DNA from: DATLLN01 sp963797175
Lineage (GTDB): Bacteria > Actinomycetota > Thermoleophilia > Gaiellales > JAICJC01
DNA: 64,000 bases
Assembly (NCBI GenBank): GCA_963797175.1
Contig: CAWCOL010000005.1
Coordinates: 434,001-498,000 of the forward strand
Direction of reading: 5' to 3'
Within the stretch, counting starts at the first letter, position 1; each line of letters begins with the position of its first letter. Both the position numbers and the translations under genes were made by a program. Shown here one piece after another: positions 33,836 through 42,720 of this stretch. Under the pieces are notes generated by a model that saw nothing but the letters and a program-made list of their open reading frames with translations, was not told the DNA's origin and did not search any database.

Positions 33836-34561
33836 TCAGGCGCTGCGGCGCAGGCGCTTGCGCCAGCGGCCGGAGGGCGCGGCGTCCGCCATCAGATCGC
33901 GCAGCGCGCCGACATCGATCGAGGCGACCTGCGGCCGGTCGCCGCTGAGCACCCGGGTGAGCCGGTCGCGGCTGTCCACGTCCATCTCCAGGAACCTGCA
34001 GCCGTAGATGCGGCGGCCGGTGTCGGCGCCGCGGATCGACACCACGCGCACCTCGGCGTCGATCGCCTCGGTGAAGAACCGTCCCTGGAACGCGAGCCGG
34101 TCGCCGCGGCGCAGCACGCGATCGCAGGTGATCGCGACGCCCGACGCGGAGACGTCCACCAGGCGCCCGGTGATGCGGTCACCGTCCACGACCTCCTGGC
34201 AGTTCACGGCCACCAGCAGCACGGCCCCGCCCGCGGGCGTGCGCGGGTCGAGGCGGCGCTGGTCGTCCTGCTCGACCGCCACGACGCGCAACTCGATGCG
34301 CGCGGTGTCCTGGTCGATGACCTCGGCCCGATCGAGCCGCAACCGCACCGACCATGGCTCGCCGCGGGGATCGACCACCCGGCCGGTCACCTCGATGCCA
34401 AGCGTGACGCGGAACCTGGGCGCCGTCGCGAACAGCGTGGAGCCCTCGATCCGCTCCACCGACACCGGCAGCTCGGCGCCGTCCCTGCCCCGCAGTGACA
34501 CCTCCCGCGCCGCGCAGAGCACGGGCAGGACATCGTGAACCGACAACTCCTTCACAGGCAC
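33836..34561 (-). CDS. PilZ domain protein, putative c-di-GMP receptor
   Basis: 241 residues. An N-terminal YcgR-like beta barrel (about 10-105) precedes a PilZ domain (about 106-215) with the c-di-GMP-binding QRRLDPR motif and the downstream DVSASGVAI (D-x-S-x-x-G). No membrane segment. YcgR-like proteins link c-di-GMP to motility or exopolysaccharide export. It is convergent with the cyclase (8 bp gap). Confidence 0.82.
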   Translation of the reverse strand: MPVKELSVHDVLPVLCAAREVSLRGRDGAELPVSVERIEGSTLFATAPRFRVTLGIEVTGRVVDPRGEPWSVRLRLDRAEVIDQDTARIELRVVAVEQDDQRRLDPRTPAGGAVLLVAVNCQEVVDGDRITGRLVDVSASGVAITCDRVLRRGDRLAFQGRFFTEAIDAEVRVVSIRGADTGRRIYGCRFLEMDVDSRDRLTRVLSGDRPQVASIDVGALRDLMADAAPSGRWRKRLRRSA

Positions 34562-34595
34562 GTAATCGGCACGATCCGGCTCTACTGCACTGGAA

Positions 34596-35237
34596 CTAGC
34601 GGACGACGGCGACCAGCAGGCCGTCGCCGACCGGCAGCAGGGCGGCGCTCAGCCCCGGATCGCCCAGCACCCGGGCGTTGAACGCCCGCATCTCGTCCAC
34701 GGACTCCTGCGTCCAGTGGCCCGCGGCCCGGCCGTCGGCCACGGAGCCGGAGAGCAGCGTGTTGTCCACCAGCACGGTGCCGCCTCGGCGCAGCAGCGGC
34801 AGCACGAGGTCGAGGTGGCCGGCGTAGTCGCCCTTCCCGCCGTCGATGAACGCCATGTCGAACGTGCCCGGCTCAAGGCCGGCGAGCCCCTCCGCGGCGT
34901 CCTGGAGCCGCAGGTCGGTACGGTCGGTGACGCCTGCCCGGCGCAGGTAGTCGATGGCCGCACGGTGTCGCTCGTCGTCGATCTCGAAGGAGGTGATCAG
35001 GCCGCCCTCACCCAGCGCACGGGCGATCAGCAGCGTCGAGTAGCCGATCGCGGTGCCCACCTCGACGGCGCGCCGCGCGCCGGCCGAGCGCACGGCGGCG
35101 CCGAGATACGCGGCCGTTTCCGGTACCACGATGGGGATGCGGTCGCGCGCGGCATGCGCCTCCATCTCCAGCACCAGCTCGTCCGGCGCGGGCCGCGAGT
35201 CGACCAGATACCGCTCCACCTGCTCCGTGACGATCAT
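34596..35237 (-). CDS. SAM-dependent O-methyltransferase (family 3)
   Basis: 213 residues of the catechol/caffeoyl-CoA O-methyltransferase family. Motif I is AVEVGTAIGYSTLLIARAL, followed by TSFEIDDERH (SAM ribose Glu/Asp), FDMAFIDGGKGDY (divalent-metal Asp) and TVLVDNTLLSG. The substrate is unknown. It lies 9 bp downstream of the large cyclase on the same strand. Confidence 0.88.
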   Translation of the reverse strand: MIVTEQVERYLVDSRPAPDELVLEMEAHAARDRIPIVVPETAAYLGAAVRSAGARRAVEVGTAIGYSTLLIARALGEGGLITSFEIDDERHRAAIDYLRRAGVTDRTDLRLQDAAEGLAGLEPGTFDMAFIDGGKGDYAGHLDLVLPLLRRGGTVLVDNTLLSGSVADGRAAGHWTQESVDEMRAFNARVLGDPGLSAALLPVGDGLLVAVVR

Positions 35238-35246
35238 CGGCGCAGT

Positions 35247-38200
35247 CTACGCAGGCGCTGAAGAGTGCACCAGCGCCTCGACCCGCCCGAACAGAGCGTC
35301 GATCCGCGCGGCGGTCACAGCCGGAAGACCGGCATCGAGCGGCGGCAGCTCGATCGGCACGGTGACCGCCTCCGGCGGCGCCGGCAGCACTCCGGGCCGC
35401 GCATTCGCCGCCCGGCTGCGCTGAAGCTCCAGGTCGTCGGTCATCACGTCGCCGCTCAGCTCCACTGCGCGGGCGGCGGCGGACGCGGCCCCGGCCGCAT
35501 CGCTCTCCGCGGCCAGGGCAGCGGCGTGGCGGTACCACGAGAGCGCCGCATCGTACGGGCGTCCCAGCCGTTCCTCGATCAGGGCATGGCGGAGCCAGCG
35601 ACCGGCCGCCAGCGCCGTCTCGCCGCGCAGCTCGGCCACGGCCGCCGGCACCTGGAGGCAGTCGAGCGCCATCCCCGCGTCGCCCCGCTCGAGCGCGGCG
35701 TCCGCGCTCGCCAGGGCCGCTCGCTCGGCGCCGTCGCGGTCGCCCGCGGCCAGGCGCACCAGTGCGAGGTTCCCCAGCGTCATCGCGACGACCCGGCGCG
35801 CGCCCAGCCGGTGGGCGAGCGCGGTCGCCTCGTCCAGCAGCGCCGCCGCCTCGGGCACGCGCCCCGCCATGAAGCGGATTCCGGCCAGGTCTCCGGTGAC
35901 GTGGACGAGACGGGACTCGTCGCCCAGCTCGGCAGCCAGCACGCGCGCCTCCTCGGCCGCGGCGCCGGCCTCGGCCAGGTCGCCTTCCCTGGCGGCGACG
36001 ACGCTCAGGTTGGCGAGCGCGTCCAGCCGCAGGCGCGGGTCGTCCCGGCCCCGGGCGAGCTGCACTGCGGAGCGGTCTCGCGCCTCGGCGAACCGCCCCA
36101 GGTCGCAGAGGGCCATCGTCAGCGGCCACGAGACGAAGGCACCGGCGGCACCGGCGTCCTCGGCGCGCATCAGGTGGTCCACCGCCTCCCCGGGACGACC
36201 CGTCTCGTAGGCGATCCGACCCAGCAGCGCCTCCTTCCGGGCGCCATCCGCTCCCGTGCCGGTGAGCCCGCGCAGGCGGCGCTCGGCCGGCTCGTGGTCG
36301 CCCAGCTGCTGCTCCAGCTCCGCCAGCGCGAGCACGTCGGGGATATCGACGGCGCCCGCCGCCAGCGCCAGCTCGGCCCAGTGCCGCGCCTCGCGCAACG
36401 CCCACGTCGACCATGCCTCGGCGCGGGCACGCCCGTACCAGTGGTGCTCGAGATCGGGCAGCCGGCCGTACTCGAGGTGCCGCGCGACCTCGCGGGCCGA
36501 GGCGCCGGCCGCGATCAGGTGGTGGCAGACGCGCTCGTGGAGCGGCGCGCGATCGGCATGCGAGGCGCGCAGCAGCAGCGTCTCGGCGAGCGTCGCGTGG
36601 CGCAGCCAGACGCCGCCGTCTCCGCCCCGGGCGAGCCCGGCGGCCACGAGCACGTCGAGGTCGGCGGCGAGGCCACGCTCGTCGGCGCCGAACACCGCCG
36701 CCAACCCGGCGGCGGACGCCGGCCGGCCCAGGACGGCCGCCCGGAGTGCCGTGAGCTGCGCAGCGTCGCCCAGTTCGTCCAAGCGCGCGGTGACGAACGG
36801 CAGCAGGCTGTCCGGCAGCGGCGGCTCGGGCAGTGGGTTGCCGGGCCGGTATGCGCCCCGCACGACCTCGGTCACCGTCTCGGCGAACAGCGGGCTGCCG
36901 GCGGCACGCTCGGCGAGCGTGGCGACGTACTCCGGCGGCAGGGGGCCGCCGCCGAGCCGCGTCCAGGTATCCCGCACGACGGTCGCCAGCTCGGCCGCCG
37001 GCAGCTCGCCGAGCACGATGCTCGCCCCGGGCGCGGGCGGGGTGCCGGCCGGCCGGCGGGTGGTCACCAGGGCGATCCGCTCGCCCGGGAGGCGGGGCCC
37101 GAGCTGGGCGAGCAGCAGCCCGGAGGCCTCATCCGCCCAGTGGGCGTCCTCGATCACGAGCAGCCCAGGCTGGCTGACGTCGCACAGCAGGTCGAGCAAC
37201 AGCGGACCCGCCAGCTCGGCGCGCTCCTCGGCCGTGAGGGCTGCGGTCAGGCCCGTCTCCTCGGCGGCGAGGCCGAGCAGGTGCGCCACCAGCGGCGCCA
37301 GCTCCGCACCCTCGGGTCGGACGCGCTGGAGGGCCGCTGCGAGCGTCGCCGCGTCGTCGATCCGCACCTCCAGCAGTGCTGCGAACGGGCCCAGCGGCGG
37401 CCCCAGGCCGAACGCCTCGAACGCCGCCGTGCGCACCGCGATCCCGCGCACCCGCGCGCGCCGGACGACCTCGGCCGCGATCCGGGTCTTGCCCGAGCCG
37501 GCCTCGCCGACCACCTCCAGCGCGCCGCCCGCACCCGCCGCAAGCGCGTCCAGCAGCGCCTCGGCGGCGTCGAGCTCCGACCGGCGGCCGACCAGCGGCG
37601 TGGCGCCCTCACCTGCCGGTTCCCGCACGGCGGCGAGCCCCACCACCTCCCGCACCGTGACCGCCTGGTCGCGCCCGCGCACCCGCGTCGACCGCACCTC
37701 CGCCACCCGCACGGTCTCGCCCAGCTCGGCGGCGGTGGCCCCGTCCACCAGGGTGCCGGCGGCGTGCTCGGCCATCAGCCGCGCGGCCACGTTCATCGGG
37801 TCGCCCAGCACCGAGGCGAAGCGGCGGCACCGGCCGCCGAACACGCCGGTGAAGGCGAGGCCGGTCGCCACGCCCGCGGCGAGCCGCGGGTGGCCGGCGC
37901 GGATTCGCTCGACCGCATGCACGGCCCGGGCGGCGTCGTCGGGATGCGCGACGGGGGCGCCGAAGACGGCGATCGCCACGATCCCCTTGTCGCCGCCGGT
38001 GCACTGGACGAGGTCGCCGCCCGCCTCGGCCACGACGTCGGCCGCTTCGATGACCAGGGCCGCCAGCGCTGCTGTGGCACCGGGGTCGCGATCGTCCACC
38101 GGCGGCAGCGCGATGAACGCGGCCGTCAGCCTGCGATGCTCATCGGGGAGCCGCAGGCCCTCGGCGACGCGAGAGGCGGTGACCGGATGCAGCAGCCGGA

Positions 38201-38792
38201 ACGCCCACTCGGGCACCTGGCCGTCCGCCGGCCGAGTGCCGCCGTCCGGCGGGTCGTGGACGGCCACCGTCCCCGGAGCGGCGGCGGCCTCGGCCTGGAC
38301 GGCTGCATCCAGGCCGGGGCCGAGATGGACGACGACGGTGCGTGACCGGGCCTCGCAGACGAGCGAGGTCACGCGCCCGCCGGCGATCCCCGCTCGAGCC
38401 GAGATCTGCACCGCGCCGGCGACGGTCGCCCTCCCCGACATGCCGGCGACCGCGGCCAGGGCCGCATCCGCCGCATCGCGCGCCCGGCGCGGCGCGCCGG
38501 CGCCCTCGAAGGCGACCAGCACGGCGTCGCCGCCGAAGGCGAGCGCGTCGCCTCCCTGGGCACCCGCCGCGTCGAGCGCCCCTCCGATCACCCGGCGGAT
38601 GACCTCGCCCATCTGCTCGGTGCCGGCGGTGCCGTGCCTGGCGAGCCGCTCCGACAGGCCCGTGAACCCGGCCACGTCCAGGAACATCGTGACGGCGTCG
38701 CGGGTGACGACGCCCCCTCCGCAGGCCAGCCGGGGGTCGCAGGCGACGTCGGGGAGGTAGGGGCGGTAGGCCGACCCGCCGGGGTCTGTCAT
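35247..38792 (-). CDS. class III cyclase-AAA ATPase-TPR regulatory protein
   Basis: 1181 residues, intact paralogue of 28135-31726. First cyclase homology domain (about 30-185): metal Asp in TMFLDVAGFTGLSE and second Asp in LAFGGDAVLVAF. A second cyclase-like domain (about 215-390) includes LGDPMNVAARLMAEHAAG. An AAA/NACHT-like ATPase follows (Walker A GEAGSGKT; Walker B LLVIEDAHW), then helical TPR-like repeats (about 760-1150). Such proteins sense unknown inputs through the C-terminus. ATG 38792; the secreted gene at 38856 is divergent. Confidence 0.88.
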   Translation of the reverse strand: MTDPGGSAYRPYLPDVACDPRLACGGGVVTRDAVTMFLDVAGFTGLSERLARHGTAGTEQMGEVIRRVIGGALDAAGAQGGDALAFGGDAVLVAFEGAGAPRRARDAADAALAAVAGMSGRATVAGAVQISARAGIAGGRVTSLVCEARSRTVVVHLGPGLDAAVQAEAAAAPGTVAVHDPPDGGTRPADGQVPEWAFRLLHPVTASRVAEGLRLPDEHRRLTAAFIALPPVDDRDPGATAALAALVIEAADVVAEAGGDLVQCTGGDKGIVAIAVFGAPVAHPDDAARAVHAVERIRAGHPRLAAGVATGLAFTGVFGGRCRRFASVLGDPMNVAARLMAEHAAGTLVDGATAAELGETVRVAEVRSTRVRGRDQAVTVREVVGLAAVREPAGEGATPLVGRRSELDAAEALLDALAAGAGGALEVVGEAGSGKTRIAAEVVRRARVRGIAVRTAAFEAFGLGPPLGPFAALLEVRIDDAATLAAALQRVRPEGAELAPLVAHLLGLAAEETGLTAALTAEERAELAGPLLLDLLCDVSQPGLLVIEDAHWADEASGLLLAQLGPRLPGERIALVTTRRPAGTPPAPGASIVLGELPAAELATVVRDTWTRLGGGPLPPEYVATLAERAAGSPLFAETVTEVVRGAYRPGNPLPEPPLPDSLLPFVTARLDELGDAAQLTALRAAVLGRPASAAGLAAVFGADERGLAADLDVLVAAGLARGGDGGVWLRHATLAETLLLRASHADRAPLHERVCHHLIAAGASAREVARHLEYGRLPDLEHHWYGRARAEAWSTWALREARHWAELALAAGAVDIPDVLALAELEQQLGDHEPAERRLRGLTGTGADGARKEALLGRIAYETGRPGEAVDHLMRAEDAGAAGAFVSWPLTMALCDLGRFAEARDRSAVQLARGRDDPRLRLDALANLSVVAAREGDLAEAGAAAEEARVLAAELGDESRLVHVTGDLAGIRFMAGRVPEAAALLDEATALAHRLGARRVVAMTLGNLALVRLAAGDRDGAERAALASADAALERGDAGMALDCLQVPAAVAELRGETALAAGRWLRHALIEERLGRPYDAALSWYRHAAALAAESDAAGAASAAARAVELSGDVMTDDLELQRSRAANARPGVLPAPPEAVTVPIELPPLDAGLPAVTAARIDALFGRVEALVHSSAPA

Positions 38793-38855
38793 CGGGAACG
38801 CTCCACGGTCGGCTGGTATTGTCTCGCTGTCGGAGGATGCCAGGGGGTGGCGACG

Positions 38856-39974
38856 ATGAAGCGGAACGTTCTGCTGGTCGTGGGTGCGAGTGTCGCGCTG
38901 CTCGCATTGCCCGCGGCGACAGCATCAGCGAAGTGGATCTTCGGCAACGGCCCGACCGATCTCGAGCTGACAACGCCGAGCCCGGGGCACGTCTGCACCG
39001 ATCGCATCCAGGGCCGGGCGGGGCTCAACACCTCGGTCGACCCGTCCACCACTCCCCCGCCACCGCCGCCGTACCCGCCGGTCACCGTGCGGGTGTTCCA
39101 CGGCCCTCCGGCCAGCCTGGACGGGGCGACCGTCGAGGGCACCGGCCTGCGCACCGCGGAAGGTGACCTGCTGACGGCCGACGTCACGAAGGTCACCGCC
39201 GCGCCGCTGCCGATCAAGCCGGCCGACGAGTACACCACCCCGAGCGGCGACACGCTGTGGGAGTACGCCGCCGCGCCGCTCAATGTGACCGTGCCGGCGG
39301 GCGCGATCCCGGCCGGAGACGAGGTCGCGATCGTCCGCTCACCGCGGTCGGCGTTCATCACGGCCACCGCGGTCACCTGCGCGCCCCTGCGGCACTGGCG
39401 GGGAGTCCGCTGGAACACCGCCGCCGCGGGCGCCGCCATGGTCAACCAGACCACCAGCCACCTCACCTTCTCGATCGGCAACGGCGGCCTCGCCGACCCC
39501 GTCGCCACCTACTGGTCGGCGTGCACCTTCACCGGCGACTTCGACGTGCGGGTGAAGTACGCGCTCGGCCCCTGGCCGGCGCACAACGGCACCCGGCTGG
39601 GGCTGATCGTGAACAACCCGGGCTATCCGGCCGCGCCGGATGGCGTGACCACGGAGCGGACGAGCTTCGGGCTCGGCGACGTGGACACCGGGGAGCGCTA
39701 CGTCGCCAACGGCGCCGCCACCGGCGGCCCGTTCGCGGTGCGCTCGACCGCCGCGCTGACCGGGTGGTTGCGCATCCTGCACAAGGGCGGCCAGCTCCGC
39801 TCCTTCTATAAGGATGCGACCACGGGTGGGACGTTCGTGAAGATCGCGAGCGCGCCGGACTACAGCGGAGCGGTCACCCTGGGCCTGCAGGCCTGGTCGG
39901 GCCTCGGGGTGTTCAGCGGGCCGGTGGGAGCGTCGTTCTCGTCGTTCACGGTCCGCACCGGTTCCTGCGTCTGA
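38856..39974 (+). CDS. hypothetical secreted protein with W-x-x-x-NGP N-terminal domain and a C-terminal beta-sandwich
   Basis: 372 residues. Signal peptide (RNVLLVVGASVALLALPAAT) ending ASA-KW. The mature start KWIFGNGPTD recalls RWKTLNGPL of the RTX protein at 31752. A proline-rich linker (TTPPPPPPYPP) lies near residue 65. The C-terminal ~170 residues look like a laminin-G/DUF1349-type sandwich (STAALTGWLRILHKGGQL; GLQAWSGLGVF). ATG 38856 has AGGGGGTGG upstream. Function unknown. Confidence 0.7.
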   Translation: MKRNVLLVVGASVALLALPAATASAKWIFGNGPTDLELTTPSPGHVCTDRIQGRAGLNTSVDPSTTPPPPPPYPPVTVRVFHGPPASLDGATVEGTGLRTAEGDLLTADVTKVTAAPLPIKPADEYTTPSGDTLWEYAAAPLNVTVPAGAIPAGDEVAIVRSPRSAFITATAVTCAPLRHWRGVRWNTAAAGAAMVNQTTSHLTFSIGNGGLADPVATYWSACTFTGDFDVRVKYALGPWPAHNGTRLGLIVNNPGYPAAPDGVTTERTSFGLGDVDTGERYVANGAATGGPFAVRSTAALTGWLRILHKGGQLRSFYKDATTGGTFVKIASAPDYSGAVTLGLQAWSGLGVFSGPVGASFSSFTVRTGSCV

Positions 39975-40108
39975 CCCTCGCCGCGTTGCCGGCCGAGACG
40001 CCGCTCGATCCGGCGCACGACGGGCGACCGGGTGGAGCGGATGGCCACGAAGCGCGGATCACCGTCCTGGCGAGCGACCTCCCGAAGGATCAGCCTCTTG
40101 AGCGCCAT
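39860..40108 (-). CDS. possible small basic protein
   Basis: 82 residues from ATG 40108 (MALKRLILREVARQDGDP), with SPVVRRIERRLGRQ in the middle. The last 115 bp overlap the end of the convergent secreted gene on the other strand, which argues against it; the N-terminal helix and GGGAAG upstream argue for it. No family recognised. Confidence 0.25.
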   Translation of the reverse strand: MALKRLILREVARQDGDPRFVAIRSTRSPVVRRIERRLGRQRGEGQTQEPVRTVNDENDAPTGPLNTPRPDQACRPRVTAPL

Positions 40109-40171
40109 GGTCGTGGGCTTCCCCCTGACCGCCGTTCGCAAACATGGCGACCGGCGGCAGGGTGTGCGGCG

Positions 40172-40837
40172 TCACGCGACGAGCAGCGTGGGATGGTCGT
40201 TGCGCACGCTGTTGACGGCCTCGCTGACCGGCCTCGCGTCCATCCGCTCGGCCGGGAACGGCACCAGCAGCTCGAGCGCATGGCGGACGCTGGTGCCGGT
40301 GTCGAGCCAGTCGTCCTCGGCCTGGTCGCCGAGGATCACGGGCATCCGATCGTGTGCCCGGGCGACCAGCGGGTTCGGCGCGGTGGTGACGATCGCCGCC
40401 GAGTCGATCCACTCGTCCGTCTGCGGATCGAGCCATGAGGACCACAGCCCCGCGAACGCGAACAGCCGGCCGCCGTCCACGGTGAAGCGGATCGGCCGCC
40501 TGCGCCCGCTGGAGTCCGCCGCCCACTCGTAGAAGCCGTCCGCCAGGATCAGGCACCGGTGCGACTCGATCAGCCCCCGGTACGCGATCCGCTCGGTCAG
40601 CGTCTCGGCGCGGGCGTTGATCATCTTGTAGGCGACGCTCGGCTGCGGGGCCCAGCGCGGGATCAGACCGAAGCGCATCATCACCAGCTCCTCGGCCTCG
40701 TCGCGCGTCCGGCGGATCGCCAGCAGCGGCTGCGACGGCGCGATGTTGTAGCGCTCGTGCCACTCCGGCGGCGGCCGCAGCGAGTAGCGGTCGTCGAACT
40801 CCTTGAGAGCAGCCGCGTTGGTGAACCGCCCGCACAT
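40172..40837 (-). CDS. SOS response-associated peptidase (SRAP/HMCES-YedK family)
   Basis: A 221-residue SRAP protein that forms a stable thiazolidine crosslink to abasic sites in single-stranded DNA. The catalytic Cys2 is in MCGRF after Met removal. Other conserved parts: RYNIAPSQPL, MMRFGLIPRWAP, INARAETL, CLILADGFYEW and the His in AHDRMPVIL. The length and motif order are normal. Confidence 0.94.
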   Translation of the reverse strand: MCGRFTNAAALKEFDDRYSLRPPPEWHERYNIAPSQPLLAIRRTRDEAEELVMMRFGLIPRWAPQPSVAYKMINARAETLTERIAYRGLIESHRCLILADGFYEWAADSSGRRRPIRFTVDGGRLFAFAGLWSSWLDPQTDEWIDSAAIVTTAPNPLVARAHDRMPVILGDQAEDDWLDTGTSVRHALELLVPFPAERMDARPVSEAVNSVRNDHPTLLVA

Positions 40838-40918
40838 CGCGCGCCACGCTACCGACGGGCGCGGACGGCAGGCCTCGCGCCGGGAGCGGCCCCTCGGGAC
40901 CGCCCCCGGCTCACGGAG

Positions 40919-41674
40919 CTACAGCGCGGCGCACTCCCCGCGCCTCTTGCCGCCGACGACGTTCGGGGCGCCGCCCGAGTCGCCGACCTGCGCATGCGGG
41001 TCGTTGCCGAAGCAGCTGAGGTTGCCGCCGATGCGGTTGGTCACGATCTCCATCGCGTCGGCATCGCCCATCTCGTTGTCGAGGATGGTGACGCTGCCGC
41101 CGACCTTGGTGCGGATCAGCCCGAACCAGCAGCTGTGGACGTCGCGGAAGACCACGTTGCCGCCGACGTAGCTGTCGTGGATGGTCGCGAAGTACGGACC
41201 GCCGAACAGCGCGGTCGAGCTGCAGTCCTCGCTGCCGCCGCCGCCGCGGATGACGACGTCGCCGCCGATCCGCTCCTGCTCGTCGACGACCGCCGCGGCG
41301 TTGAACGCCCGCAGGCTCCCGCCGATGTGGTCATGTGTCGACGCGGAGCAGCCGACCTCGTCGTTACAGCCGAGGCCGACGATCGCGTCCTGCCCGGCGG
41401 TGAGGTCGCCGCCGACGTTGAACGTGCTCTGCGTGATCGCGTTCAGCGTCGCGCCGCGCGCGACCGTTACGTCACCCACGACGTCCACACGCTTGCCCGC
41501 GTGGACCGTGCACACCCCTGTGATGCGCAGCGACTGGTAGGTGCCGGCGTGGATCCCGCCTCCGGCGCAGGTCACGTTGCCGAACTGCGCCGATGCGGCG
41601 CCGGCCGTGCCCGTGGAGACCATCGCGCCGACCAGCAGTCCAGCCGTCAGCGCGAGCCGTCGAAGACCTTTCAT
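40919..41674 (-). CDS. secreted repetitive beta-helix-like protein
   Basis: 251 residues with a signal peptide (RRLALTAGLLVGAMVSTGTAGA). The mature part is made of 15-25-residue turns, each with a V/I-GG core: DVVGDVTVARGATL, FNVGGDLTAGQDAIV, HIGGSLRAFNAAAV, RIGGDVVIRGGG, YVGGNVVFRDVHS, KVGGSVTILDN, RIGGNLSCFGND. This is a bactofilin-like right-handed beta-helix layout but secreted and with several cysteines. ATG 41674 follows GGAGGAG. Function unknown. Confidence 0.75.
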   Translation of the reverse strand: MKGLRRLALTAGLLVGAMVSTGTAGAASAQFGNVTCAGGGIHAGTYQSLRITGVCTVHAGKRVDVVGDVTVARGATLNAITQSTFNVGGDLTAGQDAIVGLGCNDEVGCSASTHDHIGGSLRAFNAAAVVDEQERIGGDVVIRGGGGSEDCSSTALFGGPYFATIHDSYVGGNVVFRDVHSCWFGLIRTKVGGSVTILDNEMGDADAMEIVTNRIGGNLSCFGNDPHAQVGDSGGAPNVVGGKRRGECAAL

Positions 41675-41869
41675 CCCACTCCTCCATTCCCCCTGGGAGC
41701 CGCTCCCCCATGTCGGCGGCGTTCACGGTGACCATACGCCTCTCGGCGAGGCTGTGGCGAGAGCGCGCGCACGTCCCTACGGCGCCCCATGCTCTAGACC
41801 GGAGCGTGACGCGGTGCTAGGCTCGCGGCTGTGTGCTCACCGGCCCCGGCAGGGGTCGCAGAGCCCTCG

Positions 41870-41916
41870 CTGGCACGCCCGCTCGAACCTCCCCTGGCGA
41901 GTCGCGGGCGTGCCAG
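41870..41916 (-). terminator. terminator after crcB
   Basis: CTGGCACGCCCGC (41870-41882) and GCGGGCGTGCCAG (41904-41916) form a 13-bp perfect stem around a 21-nt loop, starting 16 bp after the crcB stop on the minus strand. Confidence 0.6.
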
Positions 41917-41931
41917 CCCCCTTCTCTGCGG

Positions 41932-42300
41932 TCAGCGGGCGACGTGATGTCCACCGGCGACGCCGATCCAGAGCACGACGACGCCCGCAACCAGGCTCAC
42001 GGTCGGCAGCGCCAGGCCCGTCGCGTACGAGCCGCCGTCCATGGCGTGGTAGACCTGCGACACCAGCGTCGAGAACGTCGTGAACGACGCCAGGAAGCCG
42101 ACGCCGAGGATGATCCGCCAGCGGCCGTCCGGGTGGGCGCCGATCAGCACGCCCAGCAGCATCGAGCCGGCCAGGTTGACGAACAGGGTGACGTAGACCT
42201 GGTGGTGCGGCTCGAGCTGGTCGCCGGCGTAGAAGTCGAGCAGGTAGCGCGCGAACGCCCCCACTCCTCCTGCGAGCGCAACGGCAAGCCCAACTGGCAT
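41932..42300 (-). CDS. crcB: fluoride ion channel CrcB/Fluc
   Basis: A 122-residue Fluc channel that exports fluoride as a dual-topology dimer. Four hydrophobic helices. Conserved parts: GGVGAFARYLLD, FVNLAGSMLLGVL (pore Asn) and GFLASFTTFSTLVSQ (Phe-box and Na+-site region). ATG 42300 with AGGAGGAG upstream. It is controlled by the fluoride riboswitch at 42320-42366, which directly confirms its role. Confidence 0.95.
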   Translation of the reverse strand: MPVGLAVALAGGVGAFARYLLDFYAGDQLEPHHQVYVTLFVNLAGSMLLGVLIGAHPDGRWRIILGVGFLASFTTFSTLVSQVYHAMDGGSYATGLALPTVSLVAGVVVLWIGVAGGHHVAR

Positions 42301-42319
42301 GGGACTCCTCCTGGTGCTC

Positions 42320-42366
42320 GTAGGAGCTATCAGCCATGCCGGCGGTTCAAGGCGAGCCCCATCGCC
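42320..42366 (-). promoter_or_regulatory. fluoride riboswitch (crcB motif)
   Basis: On the minus strand the conserved parts of the crcB aptamer appear in order: GGCGATGG, CTCGCC, AACCGCC and GGCTGATAGCTCCTAC. They form the P1/P2/P3 pseudoknot. The CTCCT of the 3' arm can pair with the AGGAG of the crcB ribosome-binding site about 13 nt downstream, which suggests translational control. Confidence 0.92.
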
Positions 42367-42461
42367 GCCCGGCAGCCTACCAGGGGGGCCCCGCAGTCTC
42401 CGCATCGCGCCGTTCCCGGACCGCGCCGGGACGTTCACCGCTTCCTTGCAGGGCCCCGGAG

Positions 42462-42467
42462 TAGGGT
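42462..42467 (+). promoter_or_regulatory. leaderless -10 of the 42475 gene
   Basis: TAGGGT starting 13 nt before the ATG at 42475. The predicted start falls on or next to the ATG. No clear -35. Confidence 0.4.
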
Positions 42468-42474
42468 CATCGGC

Positions 42475-42666
42475 ATGGGGGTGCGACGGGTCTACCGGGC
42501 GGTTCAGCGGAGGGTGCGGTGCATCACGCGCGGCCATCGCTGGCAGGGGGACGACCGCGTCCGCCACGAGCTGGTGATCAGCGCCGAGCGCTGCGTGCGC
42601 TGCGGCCGCGTCGAGGAGCACGTGGTGCGGCCGCTTCGGGCCGCCGCTCCGGCCGACCCCACCTGA
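42475..42666 (+). CDS. small zinc-ribbon-like protein
   Basis: 63 residues, highly basic. It has a first Cys/His cluster CITRGHRW and a C-x-x-C-G knuckle, ERCVRCGRVEEH. The four ligands fit one zinc. Compact actinobacterial proteins of this type are common but unassigned. The start is ATG 42475, with TAGGGT 13 nt upstream and no ribosome-binding site, so probably leaderless. A hairpin follows at 42693. Confidence 0.55.
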   Translation: MGVRRVYRAVQRRVRCITRGHRWQGDDRVRHELVISAERCVRCGRVEEHVVRPLRAAAPADPT

Positions 42667-42692
42667 CCGCCTGGCGCGGGCCGAGGCTCCGT

Positions 42693-42720
42693 TGGCCCGG
42701 CCGGTTTCCCGACCGGGCCA
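42693..42720 (+). terminator. hairpin terminator after the 42475 gene
   Basis: TGGCCCGG (42693-42700) pairs with CCGGGCCA (42713-42720), 26 bp after the stop. No T-run. Confidence 0.5.

Noticed and set aside
35265..38345. 1026-codon plus-strand frame
   Set aside because: Antisense shadow of the intact cyclase-AAA-TPR gene, which has clear domains on the other strand.
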